NCBI GenBank assembly: GCA_963678675.1
Contig: OY783199.1
Location: 26,595,546 to 26,659,545, forward strand
Length of the DNA: 64,000 nucleotides
Direction of reading: 5' to 3'
Source: Xiphydria camelus
Taxonomy: Eukaryota; Arthropoda; Insecta; Hymenoptera; Xiphydriidae
In this document: one piece after another, positions 49,698-59,943 of the stretch
Position numbering within the stretch: the stretch's first letter is position 1
Layout: every line of letters begins with the position of its first letter
Program-made: the position numbers and the translations under genes
Notes under the pieces: generated by a model
The model's database searches: none
What the model saw: the letters and a program-made list of their open reading frames with translations, nothing else
Told to the model about the DNA's origin: nothing

Positions 49698-51387
49698 TTA
49701 CCCAGGCGCCTTCAAGATAACGAGATACGTCGTTATCGCTCCAACGATCTGTACAAGAGCATAGAAATCGTCATTCGTCGCCTTTTCACGCGTCGATCCG
49801 AGTATCCTTCGTAACTCACGTGTTGCAGTAGATGCAAATCGACAATAAAAATCCCACCTCCCGCGGAGAAGTCAAATCGATGTTGCAGAAAGTACTGTCC
49901 GATCCAAGCGCCGTCCTGGAGCACAATTCGAATCGTCGAGAGAATTCTTTTGCGAATAAAGGACTGACGAAATCATTTTGAGAGATCCATTAACGACAAC
50001 TCGAAACTCGTCGATATGAATAACAACGATCCGTGTCGATCCTCACCTCCCTGTCCACCTTATTAGTTGCATAAATTCGGAAATTCGGAGAGAACAAGAG
50101 GAGTCCCACTTTATTCGCCTGGAAGAAAAAATGATCGAGAGGACCGAGTGGCCCGTATCGGAAGCGATTATGCGTAGCTGAAGAAAACGTCGCGAGATTA
50201 CCGCAAGGACGACAAGAATCGGGTAGTTTGATACGCGAGTGAAAAAGGTGGTACGCTTCTTCGAACCAGGGAATAAGCAAAGCCTCAAATTCGCTGACAT
50301 CGTACCTCGCTGGCTGTTACGTGACACACCCAGGTCATACCGGCGATCATGATGACGAACGTGAGGGCCAATGCGAATTCGCGCAGCACCAGCGAGTAAT
50401 TCTCGGAGACATCGACGCTGATTATCGCGTAAATTCGAGAGATAAGGTTGAACGAGATGCTGCCGAACCACATGAACAATTGAACGGAGTAGAGTTGGTT
50501 CAAGTCCTCGGCGGCGGCGACCAAGTTAGCGTGCAACCGCCAAACGTCCCGATGACGCAATTGTTGTCGAGCGGGATCCATTTCCGTGGCGATCGACGTA
50601 ACGTCTGCGCGAGAGTGCCGAGCGGGGAAGAATAAATTTCGAGATTTTGATCTTTCGACTATCGCGGCGCCCTTGGCACGGCGTGGTACGGACGATAAAG
50701 AAAGCGATAGCCACACTCGCGCGAGTCGACAGTCGCGAGAAAAGAGAGCAGCGGTCATTCGCACGAACCTGCCGTCAAAAGTCGATTGAGGTGGCGAAGC
50801 CTGGCGAGCAGGAATGCCACCATTGCGAAGAATTTCAGTACGCCGACCAAGATTGGCATGTAGACGACGGGATAGAGCAATGCCGACTCCAGGGCGTCGT
50901 TGGCTTCGCTGCGATACGTCATGAACCCCAGGAAGCAGAAGAAGGCGGTGATCAGGACGCAAACCGATATGAGTCGCAGATAGTACGACTTCGCGTTTAA
51001 ATTACCCTGAAGCAGGTCGTACTCTTGAATTTTCGCGACGTAAGACTGAAATTTGTCGTCGCGGACGATACAAATGACGATATCGAAGTTGATACAAGCG
51101 ACTCCCATGACAGTTCTCAAGAGCGTCAGTACCAACGCTTTCACCTCCATGTTCCACGGATACAAGGTGGCGACGCGTCTATATATGGATACCGTGTAAA
51201 AGACGACGTACGAAGTGCAGAAAATAACATAGTACTTCCACAGGGAAAAGCCGTTGGCATTTAGCGAGTAAGGCGGGTAACCGATGACACGAGCTATCTG
51301 CAGGAACGGCTTTAGTTCGTGCAGAATGATCGCGGTTCGTTCAACGCGAGCAGTCCGTTGGACCGGCGGCGCTACTTTGAACCGCAT
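49698..51387 (-). CDS. Gustatory receptor 2 of the cluster (7tm_7 family)
   Basis: An intact chemosensory receptor of 378 residues in five exons: 51387-50769, 50604-50306, 50118-50047, 49915-49820 and 49748-49698, with introns in phases 1, 0, 0, 0. The N-terminus has the LHELKPFLQIARVIGYPPYSL block. Exon 2 carries RLHANLVAAAEDLNQLYSVQ and SRIYAI. Exon 3 is ANKVGLLLFSP and exon 4 FDFSAGGGIFIVDLHLL. Exon 5 is the TM7 signature AITTYLVIL, ending KAPG, without the usual QF. Introns are short and all borders are GT-AG. It is about 93% identical in protein to receptor 3. Expression and ligand cannot be read from sequence. Confidence 0.9.
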
Positions 51388-52443
51388 CTCTGTGCGAATG
51401 GACCGACGGTCGTTCGCGTTTCTATTGCGCTAGGGAGAAGTACCGCGGTTGGATTGCCGTCGTTTCGATTTTCTCGTCTACCGGTCGGTTTTCTTCGAGA
51501 GCATTGGCGCTCTATGCGAGAGCGGAGAAACCGGCGATCGGTATCGCTAATTTGTACCGTCCGTGCGCGTGGAATCCACGGGACACGGCCACCGCGAGTC
51601 GATTATCCCTCCCGGCCACGAGACGTGTGCCAACTAACGGAACACCAATGAAACACCGTCTCCCATCGCGAGCGATTCCGAGTCGAGAACTGATCGACGA
51701 AATTAATCGTATTTCCCGTAGCGCGAGCGAGGAAGAACAGGACCTCTCGCCCCTTCAACCCCGCGCGTTCCACCCTCGACCGCGATGAGGACTTTTGTTT
51801 TACGCGAGAGTCGCAACTCGTCCCGCACGGTTTCCTCGCTCGCCACCAAAGCGAACTTGGAAAGTTCGACGGGAACTCGAAACTTTCCTTCGAAACCAAC
51901 TGTATGCTCGGCGCTCATTCGATCGTGCTTCGGACAGCTTCGACGATCGGGTGTGAATTATTGAAAAAGGAGGTGACACCGGTTACACGAGTATACATGT
52001 ATGTACATGGTCCGCGGTCTCCACTCGAAGCGCGCAACTATGTATGCTCCTTCTCCGCGCGGCAGATGTCCCCGCGGATATACGATACGTCGGGATAACG
52101 CAGGTAGTCCGGTCGTAGGATAATGGTTTCGCGCTAATATAGGTAAACCCGAAAGTCTCGAGGGACTTTCGTCCGTCGGGATTGCCAGACCCCTGCGATC
52201 GGATAACTCGTCCTGCTCGGACATACGTATATTGCCTATTCCAGAACAATTGGTATATCGGTACGCGTATACGATGAAGGGCTGTTAAAAATGTTTAGCG
52301 ATTTGAAATATCGCTCCCATCGACCGTTGTTCGACCGTCGAAACGGATATGATCTAGACTTATTCTGCAACTCGAATGTTTCTACTTCCGCGAGTTCTCC
52401 GCATCAAGCGCGGTTTGTTCCGAAAGCGACATTTTTTTCCCGC

Positions 52444-52543
52444 TTAAAGGGCCGAATGTATAAACGCGGTGAACTGTAGTTCAGCTTGAACTGTGGATCG
52501 AGCCGAACTACAGTTCACCGCGTTTATACAACCGGCCTTCAGG
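52444..52543. mobile_element. 100-bp hairpin inserted in copy A only
   Basis: Arms GTATAAACGCGGTGAACTGT and AGTTC pair with GAACT and ACAGTTCACCGCGTTTATAC, bounded by GGCC on both sides. At the equivalent point in copy B (about 56322-56330) the flanks run straight through without it. It therefore arrived in A after duplication, or was lost from B. Confidence 0.85.
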
Positions 52544-52663
52544 TACTATTGTAAGCTCGCGCCAAAGGTCGTCGGGAAAAACGCGAGAGTCGCGATAATC
52601 ACTCAGGATACCGGAATCCCGGCCATGTCTCTTCCTATCCCTCGAGTTCACATCGCACTATAT

Positions 52664-53111
52664 GTATACAGGGTGTTTCACCTAACCTAACTTGACCACC
52701 TCAAATATCACGGCAGTCTTTGATGTGATGCGAAAAAATGTTCAGAAGGAAAATTGTTCGATACAAAGGGGCAAATACTGTTATTGGAAAAGAATTATTT
52801 TCCAATTAGTTTTTTTCAAAATATCAAGGTCATCGATATTATTTTAAATGGGTCGACATATTTTCATTACCACAGTCTTGAAGCTTATCAGAGGACACAT
52901 TTAGCAACTGTTAATATGATGACCTTCACTTGACCTTGAACGAGAAGAATCACGAAATGCGTGCCATGAATTCCAATACTTGTTCGAAGACCGATCCTTA
53001 CTTTCTCCTTCCTGACGGAACAAGATACCTCGGAGGTTTGTTTATAAGCATCAGAAACAGTAACACATTTCCCACAATCCCAATGACAATGAAATTCATT
53101 CATTTATCGTC
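52664..53111. other. Unique 450-bp block between the two duplicated units
   Basis: This block is not part of either duplicate. It begins ACAGGGTGTTTCACCTAACC, which resembles the end of a Tc1/mariner-like element, but I see no matching inverted end at the right. It may be a truncated transposon marking the duplication junction. Confidence 0.45.
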
Positions 53112-56100
53112 TATCGCGTAAGCCTGCGGTCTCTCACGCGCGTAATTCTATGTCCCGGCCGTAAATTCCCTACCACTCGGCCGGTCATTTTCTACGTTTA
53201 GAAATAAAAGTACGTAAAAGGGGGGGTACGACGAAATAGTTCCACGATGCAACGAGAGACGAAGTTACGAGCGCTAAAGTGTATTCTTTAATACGATCCT
53301 GTATCGTTTCCACGCGCTTTATTGGAAACATACGAAAATCCAAGATACCTGCAAGACGTATCGCTATGATTGAGCTACGCGTATCTACAAGGTGCATTAT
53401 TTTTTCACCATTCTATACGAGATACAAGATGGCGCGTATCGTGTTGAATCGCACGAATGAGATAACGAACATTTTTCCCAAGACGCGTTATTATTGGAAT
53501 CGGTACCGAATCATCCACCCCGTATACATTTGCGGCTACGAAAGGTAGAGGGGTAGGAACTGCAAAGTCGAGTTGTCATTTACCCAGGCGCCTTCAAGAT
53601 AACGAGATACGTCGTTATCGCTCCAACGATCTGTACAAGAGCATAGAAATCGTCATTCGTCGCCTTTTCACGCGTCGATCCGAGTATCCTTCGTAACTCA
53701 CGTGTTGCAGTAGATGCAAATCGACAATAAAAATCCCACCTCCCGCGGAGAAGTCAAATCGATGTTGCAGAAAGTACTGTCCGATCCAAGTGCCGTCCTG
53801 GAACACAATTCGAATCGCCGAGGTAATTCTTTTGCGAATAAAGGACTGGCGAAATCATTTTGAGAGAACCGTAAACGACAACTCGAAACTCGTCGATAGG
53901 AATAACAATGATCCGTGTCGATCCTCACCTCCCTGTCCGCCTTATTAGTTGCGTAAATTCGGAAATTCGGAGAAAACAAGAGGAGTCCCACTTTATTCGC
54001 CTGGAAGAAAAAATGATCGAGAGGACCGAGTGGCCCGTATCGGAAGCGATTATCCGTAGCTGAAGAAAACCTCGCGAGATTACCGCCGGGACGACAAGAA
54101 TCGGCTGGTTGGATACGCGAGTGAAAAAGTTGGTACGCTTCTTCGAACCAGGGAATAAGCAAAGCCTCAAACACGCTGACATCGTACCTCGCTGGCTGTT
54201 TCGTGACACACCCAGGTCATGCCGGTGATCATGATGACGAACGTGAGGGCCAATGCGAATTCGCGCAGCACCAGCGAGCAATTCTCGGAGACATCGACGC
54301 TGATTATCGTGTAAATTCGAGAGGTAAGGTTGAACGAGATGCTGCCGAACCACATGAACAATTGAACGGAGTAGAGTTGGTTCAAGTCCTCGGCGGCGGC
54401 GACCAAGTTAGCGTGCAACCGCCAAACCTCCCGATGACGCAATTGCTGTCGAGCGGGGTCCATTTCCGTGGCGATCGACGTAACGTCTGCGCATACATAG
54501 GTACGTCATAGCGAGAGTGCCGTGCGGGGAAGAATAAATTGAGGGATTCTGATCTTTTGACTATCGCGGCGCCCTTGGCACGGCGTCGTACGGACGATAA
54601 AAAAAGAGCGACAGCCACACTCGCGAGTCGACAGTCGCGAGAAAAGAGAGCGGCGGTCATTCGCACGAACCTGCCGTCAAAAGTCGATTGAGGTGGCGAA
54701 GCCTGGCGAGCAGGAATGCCACCATGGCGAAGAATTTTAGTACGCCGACCAAGATTGGCATGTAGACGACGGGATAGATCATCGCCGACTCCAGGGCGCC
54801 GTTGGCTTCGCTGCGATACGTCATAAACCCCAGGAAGCAGAAGAAGGCGACGATCAGGACGCAACCCGATATGAGTCGCAGATAGTACGACTTCGCGTTT
54901 AAATTACCCTGAAGCAAGTCGTACTCTTGAATTTTCACGACGTAAGACTGAAATTTGTCGTCGCGGACGATACAAATGACGATATCGAAGTTGGTACAAG
55001 CGATTCCCATGACAGTTCTCACGAGCGTCAGTACCAACTCTTTCATCTCCATGTCCCACGGATACAAGGTGACGACGCGTCTATATATGGATACCGTGTA
55101 AAAGACGACAAACGGAGTGCAGAAGATAACATAGTACTTCCACAGGGAAAAGCCGTTGGCATTTAGCGAGTAAGGCGCGTAACCGATGAAACGGGCTATC
55201 TGCAGGAACGGCTTTAGTTCGTGCAGAATGATCGCGGTTCGTTCGACGCGTGCAGTCCGTTGGACCGGCGGCGCTACTTTGAACCGCATCTCTGCGCGAA
55301 TGGACCGACGGTCGTTCGCGTTTCTATTGCGCTAGGGAGAAGTACCGCGGTTGGATTGCCGTCGTTTCGATTTCCTCGTCTACCGGTCGGTTTTCTTCGA
55401 GAGCATTGGCGCTCTATGCGAGAGCGGAGAAACCGGCGATCGGTATCGCTAATTTATATACCGTCCGTGCGCGAGGGATCCACGGAACACGGCCACCCCG
55501 CGAGACGATTATCCCTCCCGGCCACGAGACGTGTGCCGACTAACGGAAAACCAATGAAACTCGGTCTCCCATCGCGAGCGATTCCGAGCCGAGAACTGAT
55601 CGACGAAATTAATCGTATTTCTCGTAGCGCGCGCGAGAGAGAGAACAGGACCTCTCGCCTGAAGACTTTTGTTTTACGCGAGAGTCGCAACTCGTCCCGC
55701 ACGGTTTCCTCCTCGCTCGCCACCAAAGCGAACTTGGAAAGTTCGACGGGAACTCGAAACTTTCCTTCGAAACCAACTGTATGCTCGGCGCTCATGCGAT
55801 CGTGCTTCGGACAGCTTCGACGATCGGGTGTGAATTATTGAAAAAGGAGGTGACACCGGTTATACACGAGTATACATGTATGTACATGGTCCGCGGTCTC
55901 CACGCGAAGCGCAACTATGTATGCTCCTTCTCCGCGCGGCAGATGTCCCGCGGATATACGATACGTCGGGATAACGCAGGTAGTCTGTGATCGTAGGAAA
56001 ATAGTTTCGCGCTAAACCCGAAAGTCTCGAGGGACTTTCGTCCGTCGGAATTGCCTGACCCCTGCGATCGGATAACTCGTCTCTTGCTCGGGGGGATATA

Positions 56101-56447
56101 CCTATGTATATTCCGGAACAACTGGTATATCGGCACGCGTATACGATGAAGGGCGGTTAAAAATATTTAGCGGTGTGAAATATCGCTCCCATCTGTCGAC
56201 CGTTGTCGACCGTCGAAACGGATATAATCTATAGGCTCTTATTCTGCAACTCGAATATTTCTACTTCGGGGGGGTTCTCCGCTTCAAGCGCGATTTCCTC
56301 CGAAAGCCACATTTTTTTTCCGCCTACTATTGTAAGCTCGCACCAAAGGTCGTCGGGAAAAAACGCGAGAGTCGCGATAATCCCTCAGGACACCGGAATC
56401 CCGGCCCATGTCCCTTCCTATCCCTCGAATTCACGTCGCACTATACG
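53112..56447. repeat. Segmental tandem duplication, copy B
   Basis: This copy contains gustatory receptor 3 and flanks, in the same orientation as copy A, offset by about 3.9 kb. It begins TATCGCGTAAGCCTGCGGTC and ends near CGCACTATACG. Confidence 0.92.
53580..55289 (-). CDS. Gustatory receptor 3 of the cluster, paralogue of receptor 2
   Basis: An intact 378-residue chemosensory receptor in five exons: 55289-54671, 54486-54188, 54000-53929, 53797-53702 and 53630-53580. Every exon has exactly the same length as in receptor 2. About 25 residues differ. Most changes are in exon 1 (for example VIGYPP to FIGYAP, TSYVV to TPFVV, and several around residues 75-95), while exons 3-5 are almost identical. 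The conserved ANKVGLLLFSP, FDFSAGGGIF and TTYLVIL motifs are kept. No frameshift or stop is present, so both paralogues appear functional. Intron 1 carries a short extra sequence relative to receptor 2. Confidence 0.9.
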
Positions 56448-58600
56448 TGGTATATGTATAGATATAAATACCACATGCCTACGCATATACCGTATACAAG
56501 CATCCATTTCACGATGTACCAACACTTTGGTACGTTCAGAATTGGGACGAGTCGAGGGAAGGTTGTGCGATATGCATACGTATACCGAGTGATTCATAAT
56601 CGAGGCGTCTTCTCGCGCGACCCCATTCCTCGTGAAATCGGAAAACACATTCTACTCTCTTTACGATGTCTGGTCAAATTCGCCGACCGTTTCGGGCTCT
56701 TCGGGGTACGAAGTGACTGATTAATTTAACACGTAGACCCGACACTGGGAAATCCCTCCGATAACTCTAGTCACCGCAAAAGCTCGTCGAGCTGAAGCTA
56801 AAACTGCCGATACGAGTACTTCCCCTTAATTCGAAGCATTTTCGCATATCGTCAAAGTTTATGGCTCCCGACGTCCTACGAATCAGTCAGCCTAATTCAC
56901 GCGAGTTTCGCAAGACGCTCGATAGTCTCGTAAGTGGTAGAAGTTCAGATCGAAAGCCGTCCGAGCGACCCTAATTGCCTCCTCGCCATCCTTTTGGTTA
57001 AACTTTCGCGCTGCGACAACGCTCCCTCGACTGAATTGTCCCGCGCGAGCTCTTTCGTATGCGAGAAACTCCGTTGAAAGTCGAACGTCGAGGAGAGTTA
57101 AACTCATTGAGTAACCGAAGTAATATACGATGAATCATTGAGTGAGTATATATTACGCAGGCGAGACACACTGAAGGAAAACATTTCCAAAGCAGAATCC
57201 ACGTTAAAGAATCCTTCATCGAAATGAATGTCTCTCGTAATTGGATTCGCGTCGATCTACTCCAGAGCTTTTATAGAATGGGAGATAATGATAGAGCTGC
57301 TCGGTGCGACCGAGATAAAATTTATCATTAATGATATGTACCCCTTTCATGCTTCGGTGCACGTGTATGTACATCGAATATGTATGTGTATACGTATCTA
57401 GGAAGCTCGCCCCTTCGTGGAACTCGTTTGGGGCACCTGAAGTATATCTACACTTCCTACACCAGAGTAAACGGGTTTCGTGGTTGCCTCTCGTTAGGCG
57501 CAGTGGCGCTCGGCTTGCGCCTGCGGAAGGCAACCGCGAGACTCATTTGCTCCGAAGTATTGAGTGTAGGTATACTCCAGGGACCCCTGATTGGTAATCG
57601 TGGAAGAGAACGATAAACGATTTTAACGATCGAATGTATCATATCGCGTGACACACGAGTATCGTTCGATGATGCCGAATGATCGCGGGATCCTTTGCCG
57701 TGTAGAAATCTCTCGAAATACAACGCGCGGCAATTTCTCGAATGTGTACCATTATTTCCTACTCTACTCGCAATGCTCTCAAATAATTGGAGAGACGAAG
57801 TCAAGAACGTTGAAATACCTTTCGAAAAGAATCAGATACGATTTGACTTACCTCGCATCGAAGGAAAGCGGCATGGGCATTTAGTAGTAATTCACCGTCA
57901 CACGCGTTACGGTCTGCTCATTCGCAGCCACTTCCTTCAACGAAGCTCAAAGTTAAGCGTGGCTTTGTCGGCCTGTGACTTGAAAGACTTCGAGTCTGAA
58001 TTGAATCAACCTTTCGTGCTTCGTTGGAGAAAATGACTCCAGAGCCCCGGAAATGATAGTTTCGAAGCAAACTTTGCGAATTTTAACGCGAACCGTTCGA
58101 ACCCTCGATGGGTAGAATGGCAACTGACCGGAAGTGCTACGTAGTCCATAATTATGTTCACATTCCGCGCACGCGTACCGCATGTCGACGAATGCGTGGG
58201 AAATTCAACAATTTCATTTGACGAAACGAGCATAAATATTTACGAAATAGTTTTGTTCTTGCTGCATTTTTCGGAACATAGCAGTACTTGCGAATACACG
58301 TAACGTCGATAAAAAAAATAGGTATAGGATTTGGAATTACGAGCGCTAAGGGGAAAAGTAACTTTGACACTGAAAACTGCTCCAATGAATCGGCAGAGAT
58401 CGCGCGCGACAATAAAAATTACTGCTAAATAATTTAATCGCAAAATAATCTGTGATATTTTATAGAAGCAATGAGAAAGCATTTGAGATATACCTACACG
58501 AAACTCATTATCCTTCTCTTAGAAAATTATAACCTTCCTTCAACTTCCGTTTTCACGAACGGCACTTGCGAAGGTGCCGAATGTCATAACGATACATAAG
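56448..58600. other. Spacer between receptor cluster and TMEM147
   Basis: No coding sequence with family or splice support is seen in 2.1 kb. It should contain the receptor 3 distal promoter and the TMEM147 promoter. Confidence 0.4.
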
Positions 58601-58627
58601 CAATACCGACAAAAACTTCGTCAAAAC

Positions 58628-59551
58628 ATGACGCTTTATCACTTTGGAAACTGTTTGGCGTTGGTCTACATTCCCTATTATTTAACCTACAAATACTCGG
58701 GCCTGCAAGTATCAAACGAACGAAAAATAAGAACGCCCCGCATAACCTGTACACGTGTATTAATTCGCGAACGATTCCGATTTTAGCTCTGAATACGGAG
58801 CATTTTGGAAATGCGTCCAAGCCGGTGGCATCTACATCTTTACGCAACTCGTTAAAATGCTCGCTCTCGCGACTTTCTTCTCTACCGCCGAGAATTTCGG
58901 CCAAGAAGGATTTGACATTGTCGGAGTAAGTACCATCTCGATCGATGAGCGGAGCAACCTTTGATTCGAGACGAACACTTTCATTGACACGCGTTTCAGG
59001 AGTTTCTAAAGTCCACCATAGATCTGGCGGATTTAGTCGGTATATTGGTGGTGTTGAACGGTATTCCCGGGAAAGGACACGCCAAGATTTTGACCGCAGG
59101 CCTGGGATGGGCCGGTGCGGAGGTCCTGCTCACACGATTCCTCCTGCTGTGGGTCGGCGCCCGAGGAGCCGAGTTTGATTGGAAGTACATTCAAAAAAGC
59201 CTGGAGTCTAATATCAGTTTGGTAAGTTTTCCTTCTTTACACCAAGATGTCCTCCTACCTTGCCCAAAATACGCGAATCAAACAATCTGTTCTTCGCAGG
59301 TTCAGCATGTGACGACCGCGACGCTAGTGTGGCTATGGTCGAGGCACGACTTGCGCAAACACTTGCTTCCCGTAGTAGTCGGCATGCTTTTACTGACCGT
59401 TTACAGACCGCTGATTCTCGATCTTCTGATATGCTTCCTACTGGCTGGCTCCTGGACGTCACTTTTTATCAAAGCCATTACTACGCTTGTTATGGGGGCA
59501 ATTACTTTACACATGTACGCGGGGCTGGCTCATTCCATCGGTATTTTTTAA
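58628..59551 (+). CDS. TMEM147: Transmembrane protein 147 (ER translocon-associated)
   Basis: A multi-pass ER membrane protein; in mammals it works with NOMO and Nicalin at the multipass translocon. Four exons: 58628-58704, 58787-58925, 59000-59221 and 59300-59551, giving 229 residues (human 224). The start [21 protein letters not shown] is diagnostic. It is followed by [13 protein letters not shown], then [15 protein letters not shown] and SLESNISL, all hallmark blocks. Several hydrophobic segments span the chain. Joining exons 1 and 2 in frame needs a GC-AG intron: the donor reads GGCCT|GCAAGT and phase 2 restores GLSEYGAFW. The nearby GTATCA does not give an open frame. The gene converges on DCAF8, with about 390 bases between stop codons. 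Confidence 0.93.
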
Positions 59552-59943
59552 GAATCACCTGTTCAATGTTATTCGGACGATGTAAATAGTGTTAAAATTA
59601 AAAGAGAGGATGCGCGTCGTGAGACTGCTTGATACGTCGCTTCAAGGAAACGTCTTGCCCGTTGCCCCCTTTCCCGGTCTCTTGTGTGCGGCGTACGATG
59701 AGGTAAATAGAGGATCCAAACGACATATTATATTATTTTGCATTTTTACATATGCGTATATTTAGTCTTACAAAGTTTCGCTCGTAAATCTAGAACTATA
59801 AAAGTACAACAAGAACGCAAATCCCGCGAAAGGTCTCCTCGGGGTAAGCTATTTTTTTCTTTTTTCTTTTTCTTCATATACCTCACCCCCTCTCTTACGA
59901 GTGATTAAGATGCGGAGCACCGCTGTCCACCTTCGCTCTCCTC
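59552..59943. other. Convergent 3' region of TMEM147 and DCAF8
   Basis: Both transcripts must end here, so their 3' UTRs may overlap. It contains a pyrimidine-rich run near 59850-59880. No further gene is seen. Confidence 0.5.

Larger units (their letters stand above)
49160..52663. repeat. Segmental tandem duplication, copy A
   Basis: This copy contains gustatory receptor 2 with its 5' and 3' flanks. It starts TATCGCGTAGGCCTGCAGTC and ends near CGCACTATATG. It aligns with 53112-56447 in the same orientation, with high identity in exons, introns and flanks. It carries an extra 100-bp hairpin that copy B lacks. Confidence 0.92.
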
